Positions 17,220-26,668 are shown, counted from the stretch's first letter. The stretch is DNA of 64,000 nucleotides from Bacteroidota bacterium (GCA_030835135.1 JAUQWO010000056.1:1-64000), one strand, 5' to 3'. Notes: a model not told the origin generated them from the sequence alone. Made by a program: numbers and translations.

Positions 17220-19676
17220 ATGCGATTCGGCCACTTCGACGACAAGCAACGCGAGTATGTCATTACCCGCCCCGATACCCCGCTCCCCTGGATCAACTAC
17301 ATAGGGTGCGAATCGTATTTCGGCATCGTCTCCAACACGGGGGGCGGCTACTCCTTTTACCGTGACGCGCGCCTGCGCCGCCTCACGCGCTACCGCTATA
17401 ACAATGTCCCGCTGGATTTCGGAGGGCGGTATGTCTATCTGCGCGACAACGCATCCGGCGAATTCTGGTCTCCCTCCTGGCAGCCCACCCGGCACAAAGC
17501 AGAAGACTATACGTGTCGGCATGGGCTCGGATATTCGGTGATCGGCTCGACGTTCAAACGCATCGCCGCCGAGACTCTCTATGTGGTTCCGCTCGGCGAG
17601 ACCCTTGAGATCTGGCGTGTGAAGGTGAGCAACCACAGGAAGCAGACCGCAAAGCTCTCCCTGTTCTCGAGCATTGAGTTCGCTCTCTGGGATGCGCAGG
17701 ATGACGCCACCAACTTCCAGCGCAACTTCAGTACCGGCCAGGTTGAGATCGACAAAGGGGTGATCTACCACACCACCGAATACCGCGAGCGGCGCGATCA
17801 TTTTGCATATTTCGCGTGCTCCGGGAAACTCGCGGGCCATGACACGCAGCGGGACACATTCCTCGGACACGGTCGCGACTGGTCTGCGCCGATCGCCGTG
17901 GAACGGGGACGGTCGTTCAATTCGGTGGCCCATGGCTGGGCACCAATGGGATCTCACCATGTGAAGCTCACGCTGAAACCCGGTGAGACCCGCATCGTGA
18001 CATTCGTCCTCGGATACCACGAGAACCCGGTCGAGCAGAAGTTCGATCCCCCCGGAAGTCAAACCGTCAACAAGCGATCGGTGGAACCCCTCATCGGGAA
18101 GTACCTGCGGGAGGATGTCCTGGAACAGGTCATGCTCTCGCTGCGTGAACACTGGGACCGGCTTCTGGGCGTCTATCAGGTAACCTCGCCCGACAGACAC
18201 CTCAACAGAATGGTCAACATCTGGAACGCGTACCAGTGTATGGCAACGTTCAATATGTCGCGCTCAGCATCGTTCTACGAATCCGGTGTAGGGCGGGGGT
18301 TGGGATTCCGGGACTCCAATCAGGATCTGCTTGGCTTCGTCCAGATGGTGCCCGGCAGGGCGCGTGAGCGTATCCTCGATCTCGCGGCCACGCAGCTTGC
18401 GGACGGTGGAGCGTATCACCAATATCAACCGCTGACCAGGCGGGGCAACAACGATATCGGATCGAACTTCAATGATGACCCTCTGTGGCTGATCATCGGC
18501 GTCGCGGCGTATCTGAAGGAAACCGGCGACTGGAGCATCCTCGATGAGTCTGTCCCGTACGACAATGCCCCAGGGAGCGAGTCTCCCCTCTATGAACATC
18601 TCGAGAGAAGCCTGAAGTACACGCTCGCGCGGCTCGGTCCCCACGGATTGCCGTTGATCGGCCGGGCCGACTGGAATGACTGCCTCAATCTCAATTGCTT
18701 CTCCGACACCCCCGGCCAATCATTCCAGACGACAACGAACAAGGACGGGAAGGTGGCGGAGTCGGTGTTCATCGCCGGACTCTTCGTCCTTGCAGGGAAG
18801 GAACTTGCCGACCTCGCCGAGCGGAGGGGACTGGGAAAGGATGCCGCCTCGTATCGCGCCGCGGTGACACGCATGGAGGCAACGGTCGGAACGCATGGTT
18901 GGGACGGTGAATGGTTCGTTCGTGCCTACGACGACTACGGCAAGAAAGTGGGCTCGAAGGAATGCGACGAGGGCAAGATCTTCATCGAGCCGCAGGGCTT
19001 CTGCGTACTGGCAGGCATAGGGGTCGGGGACGGACGCGCCCGGAAAGCGCTGGATGCAACGAACCGCTACCTCGCGACCGGGCATGGGATCGTCCTGCAG
19101 CAGCCGGCGTACGCAGGATACCGGCTCCACCTGGGTGAGATCTCGTCGTACCCCCCCGGGTACAAAGAGAATGCAGGGATCTTCTGCCACAACAATCCGT
19201 GGGTGATCATCGCCGAAACAGTCCTCCGCAACGGGGACCGGGCCATGGACTACTACCTGCGGATCAACCCTTCAGCACGGGAGTCAATGAGCGACGTGCA
19301 CCGGTGCGAACCCTATGTCTATGCTCAAATGATCGCGGGCAAGGATGCCCCGACACACGGCGAAGCAAAGAACTCGTGGCTCACGGGCACGGCAGCCTGG
19401 AATTACTTTGCTGTCACGCAGCATATCCTCGGCATCCAACCCACACACGATGGCCTGAGGATCGATCCCGTGGTCCCTTCGTCGTGGACCGGTTTCAGCG
19501 TGCGGCGTCACTTCCGGGGTGTCGTCTACACCATCACCGTCACCCGGCGTGCGCGTTCCACTCATGGAAACGAGACACAGATCAGCGTCGATGGGAACCC
19601 GCTGGCCGGAACGACGATCCCCTTCCCCGCGTCCGGGACGAACAACGTCCGCGTTAACGTTCTCCTGGGCGGGTGA
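17220..19676 (+). CDS. GH94 cellobiose phosphorylase
   Basis: 818 residues, the usual size for cellobiose phosphorylase, with no signal peptide, so cytoplasmic. It starts with the family opening (MRFGHFDD, then PWINYIG) and has a ribosome site GGAAAGAG. Diagnostic blocks are FRDSNQDLLGFVQM (363-376), DDPLWLI, and RADWNDCLNL (482-491), which carries the expected catalytic acid Asp; the phosphate-binding HG and TGTA segments follow (GHGIVL, SWLTGTAAW). The enzyme splits cellobiose with phosphate into glucose 1-phosphate and glucose. It would take the cellobiose units released from glucomannan or cellulose by the flanking GH5 enzymes. Confidence 0.95.
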   Translation: MRFGHFDDKQREYVITRPDTPLPWINYIGCESYFGIVSNTGGGYSFYRDARLRRLTRYRYNNVPLDFGGRYVYLRDNASGEFWSPSWQPTRHKAEDYTCRHGLGYSVIGSTFKRIAAETLYVVPLGETLEIWRVKVSNHRKQTAKLSLFSSIEFALWDAQDDATNFQRNFSTGQVEIDKGVIYHTTEYRERRDHFAYFACSGKLAGHDTQRDTFLGHGRDWSAPIAVERGRSFNSVAHGWAPMGSHHVKLTLKPGETRIVTFVLGYHENPVEQKFDPPGSQTVNKRSVEPLIGKYLREDVLEQVMLSLREHWDRLLGVYQVTSPDRHLNRMVNIWNAYQCMATFNMSRSASFYESGVGRGLGFRDSNQDLLGFVQMVPGRARERILDLAATQLADGGAYHQYQPLTRRGNNDIGSNFNDDPLWLIIGVAAYLKETGDWSILDESVPYDNAPGSESPLYEHLERSLKYTLARLGPHGLPLIGRADWNDCLNLNCFSDTPGQSFQTTTNKDGKVAESVFIAGLFVLAGKELADLAERRGLGKDAASYRAAVTRMEATVGTHGWDGEWFVRAYDDYGKKVGSKECDEGKIFIEPQGFCVLAGIGVGDGRARKALDATNRYLATGHGIVLQQPAYAGYRLHLGEISSYPPGYKENAGIFCHNNPWVIIAETVLRNGDRAMDYYLRINPSARESMSDVHRCEPYVYAQMIAGKDAPTHGEAKNSWLTGTAAWNYFAVTQHILGIQPTHDGLRIDPVVPSSWTGFSVRRHFRGVVYTITVTRRARSTHGNETQISVDGNPLAGTTIPFPASGTNNVRVNVLLGG

Positions 19677-19735
19677 TCGGACCACTACGTGTGCTCCCGA
19701 AAACCACAGACACTCTTTCACGATCGAAGCCACTC

Positions 19736-21082
19736 ATGACCCACCGCCCTGCGGCTCTTGTGATCCTTCTCGCCCTTGTCTTCGGTTCCTGCAGTTTCCC
19801 CGTTCTCGTTCAAGAGCGGGAAGGATTCATCACGATCGAGAACGGACGTTTCATCCACCGTGGTTCCCCATACTACATCGCAGGCGTGAATATGTGGTAT
19901 GGTTGCTACATTGGATCTCCCGGCTCGACCGGCGACCGGCCGCGGCTTGTTCGCGAACTCGACTTCTTGAAGGCCCATGCCGTCAACAACATCCGGGCAC
20001 TCGCTGCATCCGAGGGCTCGCCGATCACGCGAGCCGTTCGCCCGGCGATCCAGCGTGCCCCGGGTGTCTACGACGATTCCCTCCTCATCGGGCTCGATTT
20101 CCTACTGGCCGAGATGGCGAGGCGGGATATGCATGCGGTCTTGTACCTGGGCAATTTCTGGGAGTGGTCGGGTGGTTTCACTCAATACAACGTCTGGACC
20201 GGGGACCGGTCCGTGGACCCGGAGGATCCCGCGCAGGGCTGGGCAACGTTCATGGACTCATCGGCAACATTTTATTCGAAGCCGGCCTCGATGGCACTGT
20301 ACCGGAACTTCGTCAGCATGCTGCTGGCCAGGGTGAACACGTGCAACGGACGCGTGTATGCTGAAGATCCGACGATCATGGCGTGGCAACTCGCCAATGA
20401 GCCCCGCCCTGGCCGCGACGGTGAATCAGGCGCCAGGAATGCCGATCACTTTGTCCGGTGGATCGACGAAACAGCCCGATTCATCCACGCGACGGACCCG
20501 CACCATCTTGTGTGCGCGGGAAGTGAGGGAACCATGGGAACGATCCGTTCCGAGGACCTGTATCTCCGGGCGTACAGCACTCCGGCCATCGACTATCTCA
20601 ACTGCCACCTCTGGCCCTTGAACTGGAGCTGGTTCGACCCCACCCGATGGGAAGAGACTCTGCCATCGACGGAAGCGAACGCCATTGCATACATCAACAC
20701 CCATATCTCCCTGGCACGGGCGCTCGGCAAGCCGATGGTCATGGATGAGTTCGGGCTCGGGAGAGATGGCGGTGCGATCATGCCGGAAACACCGACGCAA
20801 GCACGCGACCGGTACTTTGCCACCATCCTCCGCGTAATGGAAGATTCCGCATCGGCAGGAGCTCCCTTCGCAGGCTCGAACGTGTGGGGCTGGGGAGGCG
20901 AAGCACGTGCCCGGCACGCCGACGGCATGTGGCGACCGGGAGACCCATTCCTCGCTGATCCGCCTCAGGAACCCCAGGGACGGAATTCGATCTTCACGAC
21001 CGATACTTCAACGGTCCGGATCCTGAGAGACCATGCCGTAACGATGGAGCGGATCTTACTTCAGCAGAAGAAGCTTCCTTGA
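19736..21082 (+). CDS. GH5 subfamily 7-like beta-mannanase, probable lipoprotein
   Basis: 448 residues from the ATG at 19736; the N-terminus has a hydrophobic run ending LVFGSCS, a loose lipobox (Cys19). The rest matches GH5_7 endo-beta-1,4-mannanases: IAGVNMWYGCY, LYLGNFWEWSGGFTQYN (136-152), WQLANEPRP with Glu222 as acid/base, HLWPLNWSWF and Glu338 in VMDEFG as nucleophile. It hydrolyses internal beta-1,4-mannosyl links, probably anchored to the outer membrane. It is the third gene of the plus-strand operon. Its last 27 bases overlap, tail to tail, the end of the opposing mannanase gene. Confidence 0.88.
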   Translation: MTHRPAALVILLALVFGSCSFPVLVQEREGFITIENGRFIHRGSPYYIAGVNMWYGCYIGSPGSTGDRPRLVRELDFLKAHAVNNIRALAASEGSPITRAVRPAIQRAPGVYDDSLLIGLDFLLAEMARRDMHAVLYLGNFWEWSGGFTQYNVWTGDRSVDPEDPAQGWATFMDSSATFYSKPASMALYRNFVSMLLARVNTCNGRVYAEDPTIMAWQLANEPRPGRDGESGARNADHFVRWIDETARFIHATDPHHLVCAGSEGTMGTIRSEDLYLRAYSTPAIDYLNCHLWPLNWSWFDPTRWEETLPSTEANAIAYINTHISLARALGKPMVMDEFGLGRDGGAIMPETPTQARDRYFATILRVMEDSASAGAPFAGSNVWGWGGEARARHADGMWRPGDPFLADPPQEPQGRNSIFTTDTSTVRILRDHAVTMERILLQQKKLP

Positions 21083-23224
21083 TCCACTCATCGACCCGGA
21101 ACTCAAGCGGCAAATATATGCACCGCTGGAGAGTCCGGTGGCATCGAATGCGGTCTGATATGTGCCCGGAGCCCGGAGGTCATTCACCAGCGTGCGCACT
21201 TCACGTCCGAGGAGATCATAGACCGAGAGTCTAACCTGGCCGGCGACCGCGATGTGCCACGTGAGTTGGGTTGCAGGATTGAAGGGATTCGGGAAATTCT
21301 GCTCGAGGCCAAAGGCCACCGGCGTGCCGGTCCGCTCATCATCGATCCCGGTGAGGATCGTCCCGGGGATGGCAATGTAATCAAGATCCATCCACCCCCA
21401 GAACAGTTCGATCTGGATCGAGTTGCTCCCCTGCTGCAACCCGATCGTTCCTTCGAGCTCGCGCCAGACATTGAGGGCGCCCGCGAAATGGAGTGTTCCA
21501 GCGCGAACGCCATTCACATTCAGATACTGGTCCTTTGGTGTATCGTACGCGAGCCGGTAGCCATAGAGGATCGGATACGATCCCGCGGCCGCGACATTCG
21601 GTATCGTCCAGGTGACGGTACCCGTCTGCGCCGCCATATTCACATACGTCCCGCCGCTTGCCGTTGCATCCGACCTGGGGACGATCCCCGATCCCGTGCG
21701 CATCGCGGCCTCCGCTTCGAACCGCTTGAACGGTGGCGTCCCTACGGTCACCCGGATCCCCCGGGTCGCTCGTTCGTGCCCCTGATCGTCGGTGGCGATG
21801 GCCACGAGAGAGTACATTCCCTGAGCCATGCCGGTCCAATCGAACACGTACGGCGCAGCGGTCAGCGTAGTGAGAAGAGTATCCCCTGCATAGATCTTCA
21901 CGGAAGCGATCGCGCCGTCACTGTCTGCCGCAGACACGGCAATATGGACGGTTGCTCCCGCCGGATATGTCGTGTCCGCTGCGGGAGCGGTCATCGTTAC
22001 CTGAGGCCAGAACCCTCCTATCCCTTGGACATCCACATCCTCCCGGTGCCGATCCCATATGCGCTTCATCCCCGCGAGCATGTCCGCCTGTGTGGAGAAG
22101 GCCGGGTCGGTCCAGGCCCACGCCATGGCCCCGGCATAGCCATTGTCGTACAGCAGCTCATACAGCGTATCCTTCGGCACGCCGAGCGTTGCTTTGGCTG
22201 CGAATTCCGCAACGACCACCGGCTTGCCGAGTCCCCATTGAACAGCGGGGTGATGGAACGGCGAGAGTCCGGTCCCCGCCCAATCATAATAGTGCACGCT
22301 GAAGAAGTCCAGCGTTCCGTCGGGGTCCCCACCGGCGGCGACCAGACGACTGTCGGAATAGTAATTGTAGTTCATCGTTCCCGCTGTTGCGAACGATGTC
22401 GCGATCTCCGATGCCGTGCGGCGGACGCCATATTTCCGGAAGTACAATTCCTCCATCGCATGTTGCTCGTCCACAGGACGGCCGGTCACCTCCGCGACGG
22501 CCTTTCCCAGCGACAACGTTGGAGAGTCCGTGAGACTGATGAAGCTCCACGCCCCGTTCGTCACGAGAGCCGTGGTATCCGTGCGGTGGATCGCCCCGGC
22601 GCAGAGGTTCACGAACCGCTGGATGGCCGACATCGGAACGTGGTTCACACCCGAGAAGAAGAACTCGTCGCTCATCCCTTCCGGCTCGTTGAAGATCTCC
22701 CAGGCGATGATGGCCGGATGCCCCCGGAGCGAATCCACCATGGGGATCAGTGCGTTCCGGATATAGGCCATGGTGTACGCGGTGTCGGTGAGCATGAGGG
22801 TAGCGCGGTTCAGCTCGGCCGTGCTTCGGGAAGCGCTCAGCATGTCGAACGACCAGAGACAGAGTTTCACCCCCACTTCGCGTTCCCACGCAAGGTCGAG
22901 CACCTGCTTCAGATCGGTGATCGTGCCCTCTCCGGGACCGTTCACTCTATCGTCGCCGCCGAAGCCCGGTGAGTTGGTGCCATTGGTGTGGAGCCACCAG
23001 CGGAGCGCGTTGCCGCCGTGGTCGTGCATCTGGAGGAGCACGTCGCCGAAGGTCGCAAGATCGGTGGATCCGGGACCGATATCGTGAGCGAACGACAGCC
23101 AGGCAAGATTCGCTCCGCTCAGAAACAGGTCCTGGTCATTGTACAGGATGCGTTTGGGTTGCGCGTGGCTGGACGCCACACCGAGGAGGAGGAACACACA
23201 GAGGAGAACCCGCCGTACCATCAT
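21056..23224 (-). CDS. Surface-exported GH5 mannanase with CBM35-like module and T9SS tail
   Basis: 722 residues from the ATG at 23224 (AGGA ribosome site; signal peptide ending SSHAQ). The catalytic domain (about 25-410) has ALRWWLHTNG, WEIFNEPEG with Glu180 as acid/base, HYYDW and Glu340 in VVAEF as nucleophile. An Ig-like bridge (about 420-510, PAADTTYPAGATVHI) leads to a CBM35-like module (about 515-635; FEAEAA, GTVTWTIPNVAAAG, WMDLDYIAIPG). A type A T9SS sorting domain closes it (FPNPFNPATQL to SRKLLLLK). It should attack mannan outside the cell. It starts 28 bases after GH130 and is the last gene of the symporter operon. Confidence 0.9.
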   Translation of the reverse strand: MMVRRVLLCVFLLLGVASSHAQPKRILYNDQDLFLSGANLAWLSFAHDIGPGSTDLATFGDVLLQMHDHGGNALRWWLHTNGTNSPGFGGDDRVNGPGEGTITDLKQVLDLAWEREVGVKLCLWSFDMLSASRSTAELNRATLMLTDTAYTMAYIRNALIPMVDSLRGHPAIIAWEIFNEPEGMSDEFFFSGVNHVPMSAIQRFVNLCAGAIHRTDTTALVTNGAWSFISLTDSPTLSLGKAVAEVTGRPVDEQHAMEELYFRKYGVRRTASEIATSFATAGTMNYNYYSDSRLVAAGGDPDGTLDFFSVHYYDWAGTGLSPFHHPAVQWGLGKPVVVAEFAAKATLGVPKDTLYELLYDNGYAGAMAWAWTDPAFSTQADMLAGMKRIWDRHREDVDVQGIGGFWPQVTMTAPAADTTYPAGATVHIAVSAADSDGAIASVKIYAGDTLLTTLTAAPYVFDWTGMAQGMYSLVAIATDDQGHERATRGIRVTVGTPPFKRFEAEAAMRTGSGIVPRSDATASGGTYVNMAAQTGTVTWTIPNVAAAGSYPILYGYRLAYDTPKDQYLNVNGVRAGTLHFAGALNVWRELEGTIGLQQGSNSIQIELFWGWMDLDYIAIPGTILTGIDDERTGTPVAFGLEQNFPNPFNPATQLTWHIAVAGQVRLSVYDLLGREVRTLVNDLRAPGTYQTAFDATGLSSGAYICRLSSGSMSGSRKLLLLK

Positions 23225-23252
23225 CGCGATCCTGTGGAAGTACGCAGTGGCT

Positions 23253-24473
23253 TCATCGTTTCCGCGGCTTTGTTTTCGGGGAGAGCATGTTCTCGTGCAG
23301 CAGCGCAAGACGTTGACGTACCGACGCGCCGGTCGTGTACTCATCCGCCGGGGTGTGTTGCACATAGTCAAGGAGCCGATCCATCGTGGACACGGCCACG
23401 TGCACGCGCGTGTCGGATGATCCGTAGTAGATCAGCACATCGCCGTTCTTCCGGGGGACCCAGCCGCAACTGAAGAGCACATTGGACACGTCCCCGATCC
23501 GTTCCTCCCCTTCGGGTGCAAGGAGGTAGCCTCCCGGGCGGGCGATGACACGGGACGGGTCCTGCAGGTCACACAAGAACAGATAGAGCACATAGCGAAG
23601 CCCGGCCGCCGTGTTCCGGACACCGTGCGCCAGGTGCAGCCACCCCATCGCCGTCTTGATGGGGGCGGGACCCAATCCGTTCTTCGCTTCTTTGATGGTA
23701 TGATACTGCCTGTCATCGACGATCACTTCATGGTCGATGACAGGCCGCGTGATATCCCGCACCAGTCCCCATCCGATGCCGCCTCCGGAACCCGCGTCGA
23801 TGAACCCATCCTGCGGGCGCGTGTACAATGCGTACTGGCCGTCGATGAGTTCCGGATGCAGGACAACATTCCTCTGTTGCGGCGACGGGGTGCGGAGATC
23901 CGGCAGCCGCTCCCAGCCAACCAGGTCCCTGGTGCGAACGATCCCCGCCTGCGCAATGGCCGAAGAGAGGTCGCCGTGCGGAGCGGCAGGATCCTTCCGT
24001 TCAGTGCAAAACAGCCCGTAGATCCAGCCGTCCTCATGCCGCACCAGCCGCATATCGTACACATTCACATCCGGTACGTCCGTCTCGGGCAGGAGCACCG
24101 GTTTGGGACGGAACACGAAACCATCGATGCCGCTCTTCGACCCGGCGATGGCAAAGAACGATTTCCTGTCGACGCCTTCCACACGCACCATCAGAACCAC
24201 CATCCCGTCGAATTCCATCGCCCCCGCATTGAACGCCGCGTTCACGCCGAGGCGTTCGATCAGCAACGGGTTCGTCCGCGGCGAGAGGTCGTAGCGCCAT
24301 TCCAGCGGAACATGGTCCGCGGTGATCACCGGGTACTTGCACCGCGCGATGACACCGTTGTTCGCACGCAGAACATCATTCTTCCGGCGGAGCAGCGCCC
24401 TGTGTGCCGCGGCGAGTTCCCGCATACGCACACCGAATCCGCGGAAGACCGGGAAGAGCGATCGTGTTGTCAT
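23253..24473 (-). CDS. GH130 4-O-beta-D-mannosyl-D-glucose phosphorylase
   Basis: 406 residues, no signal peptide, cytoplasmic. The ATG at 24473 overlaps the symporter stop as ATGA, which points to coupled translation. Subfamily 1 marks are clear: NAAFNAGAMEFDG (78-90), MVRVEGVDRKSFFAIA, DVNVYDMRLVRHEDGW (135-150, the segment that holds the catalytic Asp), and late VSNVLFSCGWV. Enzymes of GH130_1 phosphorolyse mannosyl-1,4-glucose to mannose 1-phosphate and glucose. The 2-epimerase at 8323-9633 would supply this substrate from mannobiose. A mannobiose or mannooligosaccharide phosphorylase (GH130_2) is the less likely alternative. Confidence 0.93.
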   Translation of the reverse strand: MTTRSLFPVFRGFGVRMRELAAAHRALLRRKNDVLRANNGVIARCKYPVITADHVPLEWRYDLSPRTNPLLIERLGVNAAFNAGAMEFDGMVVLMVRVEGVDRKSFFAIAGSKSGIDGFVFRPKPVLLPETDVPDVNVYDMRLVRHEDGWIYGLFCTERKDPAAPHGDLSSAIAQAGIVRTRDLVGWERLPDLRTPSPQQRNVVLHPELIDGQYALYTRPQDGFIDAGSGGGIGWGLVRDITRPVIDHEVIVDDRQYHTIKEAKNGLGPAPIKTAMGWLHLAHGVRNTAAGLRYVLYLFLCDLQDPSRVIARPGGYLLAPEGEERIGDVSNVLFSCGWVPRKNGDVLIYYGSSDTRVHVAVSTMDRLLDYVQHTPADEYTTGASVRQRLALLHENMLSPKTKPRKR

Positions 24474-26317
24474 CGGGCCACTCCCCCCACCTTCACATCG
24501 AAGTCCGTGGGCAGGGTCTCCCGGCTCATCTCGTCCAGCTTGTCCCACCAGGTGAATTTCAGGATCATCGAGGTGCTGATGATCGCCGGGAGCACCCAGA
24601 CGAGGAGATGCGCTTGCTGGGTCACGATCGCCACCGGGAGGATGACCAGGGAGATCTGCCAGAGCACGCCGACCACCACATTGAACACATCACGCTTGAA
24701 CCACGGATTCGGCTGGAAATCCGGATAGTACACACGCACCTTCCGGAGGACCGGCTTCCAGAATCCCCACGGCCGGACCTGCATATAGAATTTCATGAGC
24801 ACGGCATCAGGCTCGGGGCGGGTCAGCAGACTGCCGGCGATACAACCGATGAGCGACACGCCGAGCACCGGGAAGAACGCCCAGATCCCTGATGCCTCCG
24901 GAAAGAGTTCCGGGATCACCATGGACGCAAGGATACCCGACATCATGCCCCAGAAGTACCCGTGCCCGTTCAGGCGCCACCAGTACCACTTCAGGATATT
25001 CGAGGCGGTATAGCCGCCGTACAGTGCGCTGACGATCCAGAGGGTGACATCGTTGATGGAATCGACCATGAAGCCGAAGGCAAACCCGATAATGACAAAG
25101 GCGATCGTGGTGATGATGCTCAGGCGGACGTAAGTGCTTTCTTCCGCGTTCGGATTGACGAAGCGCTTGTAGATATCGTTCACAACGTACGCGGGCGCCG
25201 CATTGATCGTGGCAGCATAGTTCGACATGAACGCCGCAACGAGGCCTGCGAGGAGGAGACCGACCACACCCACCGGAAGGACGTTCCGGATGATGTACGG
25301 GAGGATCATTTCAAAATCGATGTTCGTGCCCATCGCCTGGAGCTGGGGGGAGAAATTCGCGAGGGCGAGGACCGTGATGCCGGCGATCAGCGTATAGCGC
25401 GGAAAGATGAGCACGACATTCACGAACCAGTTCATCTTGGCGGCTTCTTTGGGTGAACGTGTTGCGAGCACCCGTTGCATGTCGTAGTTGGGAGCAGGAC
25501 CCGCCATGCTTTTGAGGATGCCCTGGAAGAGGAGCATGATGAAGAACATGCCGAACATGCCGTAGCCGTCGGACGTGATCTTCGCATTCACCGCGTCGAT
25601 CAATCCTGTCCAGTTCAGGTCCAGCGTCCAACCAAAGAACGGCGTTGTCCAGCCCTGAGGGATGAAGTGCTCGAGTTGCCCGGGAGCTACCCTGGTGATC
25701 GCAAGGATGCCGATCGAGATGGAGGCCACGGTGAGGACCACGAACTGGAGCACCTCTGTGATCACCACACTGAACATCCCCCCCTTGGCGGCATAGATCG
25801 CCGTGAGGGACATGAGGATGATCGCATACATATCCGGAGAGAGATCCCAGGGGAAGAAGACCGCCGCGAATTTCCCGATCCCTTTGAATGCATACGCGAT
25901 GAAGCCGATCACGCTGACGAGAGCGAACACGACCACGCTCAGATGCGAGAGGTTCGCCCCCGTGCTCTTGCCGAAGCGCGTCTCGATCCATTGGGCTCCG
26001 GTCATGACCTTGGACTTCCGCAGCCAGATCGAAAGGAAGACCATGAGGAAGATCTGGTTGAAGGTCGGCCAGATCCACGGGAGCCAGACGCTCTTGAGTC
26101 CGTAGACGAACAGCACATACACGAGCCACATCGTGCCGGTGATATCGTACATGCCGGACGCATCAGAGACCCCGAGCATCCACCAGGGAAGCGCATTTCC
26201 CCCCAGGAAGTACGAATTCATCGTCTTGATGGCTTTCCGGGACACGATGATACCGATGCCGATCGCGACAACGAAATAGCCGATGATGATCGAGAGATCG
26301 ACGACTGAGATCTGCAT
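24470..26317 (-). CDS. Sodium:solute symporter (SSS family), probable mannobiose/sugar carrier
   Basis: 615 residues from the ATG at 26317, preceded by AGGA. About 14 hydrophobic helices are visible, with the SSS opening SYFLGGNALPWWMLGVSDASG and GAQWIETRFG, and LLLAGLVAAFMSNYAATINA in the region that binds sodium in this family. It moves a small substrate into the cytoplasm with Na+. As first gene of an operon with GH130 and a mannanase, its substrate is probably mannobiose or a related disaccharide. A long hydrophilic C-terminus (about 530-570) is present. Sialate or other sugar transport cannot be excluded by sequence alone. Confidence 0.9.
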   Translation of the reverse strand: MQISVVDLSIIIGYFVVAIGIGIIVSRKAIKTMNSYFLGGNALPWWMLGVSDASGMYDITGTMWLVYVLFVYGLKSVWLPWIWPTFNQIFLMVFLSIWLRKSKVMTGAQWIETRFGKSTGANLSHLSVVVFALVSVIGFIAYAFKGIGKFAAVFFPWDLSPDMYAIILMSLTAIYAAKGGMFSVVITEVLQFVVLTVASISIGILAITRVAPGQLEHFIPQGWTTPFFGWTLDLNWTGLIDAVNAKITSDGYGMFGMFFIMLLFQGILKSMAGPAPNYDMQRVLATRSPKEAAKMNWFVNVVLIFPRYTLIAGITVLALANFSPQLQAMGTNIDFEMILPYIIRNVLPVGVVGLLLAGLVAAFMSNYAATINAAPAYVVNDIYKRFVNPNAEESTYVRLSIITTIAFVIIGFAFGFMVDSINDVTLWIVSALYGGYTASNILKWYWWRLNGHGYFWGMMSGILASMVIPELFPEASGIWAFFPVLGVSLIGCIAGSLLTRPEPDAVLMKFYMQVRPWGFWKPVLRKVRVYYPDFQPNPWFKRDVFNVVVGVLWQISLVILPVAIVTQQAHLLVWVLPAIISTSMILKFTWWDKLDEMSRETLPTDFDVKVGGVAR

Positions 26318-26375
26318 GAGATTCCTGCGTGGAAGAGAAGAGAAGACGCGTAACACTTTGTAGACCACAATATCA

Positions 26376-26391
26376 TGCCATTCCGGACCCA
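26376..26391 (-). promoter_or_regulatory. Possible sigma54-like promoter of the symporter-GH130-mannanase operon
   Basis: Minus strand reads TGGGTCC-GGAA-TGGCA: the GG and GC pairs are 10 bases apart as sigma54 needs, with mismatches elsewhere. The start would be about 48 bases before the ATG. No sigma70-type pair was found in this gap on this strand. Confidence 0.35.
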
Positions 26392-26440
26392 GCAGAAAAC
26401 CCCCAAAATTGAGGTATTTCCGGTTCCGCAAGATAGGAGG

Positions 26441-26457
26441 TTTATCACTCTGATAAA
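26441..26457. promoter_or_regulatory. Palindromic operator candidate, copy B
   Basis: TTTATCA-CTC-TGATAAA, a perfect 7-3-7 palindrome. A third TGATAAA follows at 26470-26476. The near edge lies 49 bases upstream of the sigma54-like element, against 48 for copy A. Confidence 0.55.
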
Positions 26458-26572
26458 ATCGGAAAGAATTGATAAAGAAGCGGCCGGATGCGCGGGTCAG
26501 CCGGCCATGCAGGGGCTGGTCTCGCCCATCGTTCCTCGCCAGGCTGTTCTTCGCGAGGCAGCACTTTCATCG

Positions 26573-26601
26573 TTGCTTGCGACACTTGGCTTGCGTACCT
26601 T
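26573..26601 (+). promoter_or_regulatory. Promoter of the TonB-parvulin lipoprotein gene
   Basis: TTGCTT at 26573-26578, a 17-base spacer, then TACCTT at 26596-26601. This matches the pattern shared by several other promoters in the window. Confidence 0.6.
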
Positions 26602-26668
26602 CGGGTGAGGACCGGTCGCGATCAGGGACCGGTCCTGTCCACCCGCTTTCTGGGTGAAGGAGGTCACG

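Larger units (their letters stand above)
26318..26668. other. 351-bp divergent intergenic region
   Basis: AT-rich gap between the symporter (minus) and the TonB-parvulin lipoprotein (plus). It contains the perfect palindrome at 26441-26457, an extra TGATAAA half-site at 26470-26476, a sigma54-like element for the left gene and a housekeeping promoter for the right gene. No gene is seen. Confidence 0.75.
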
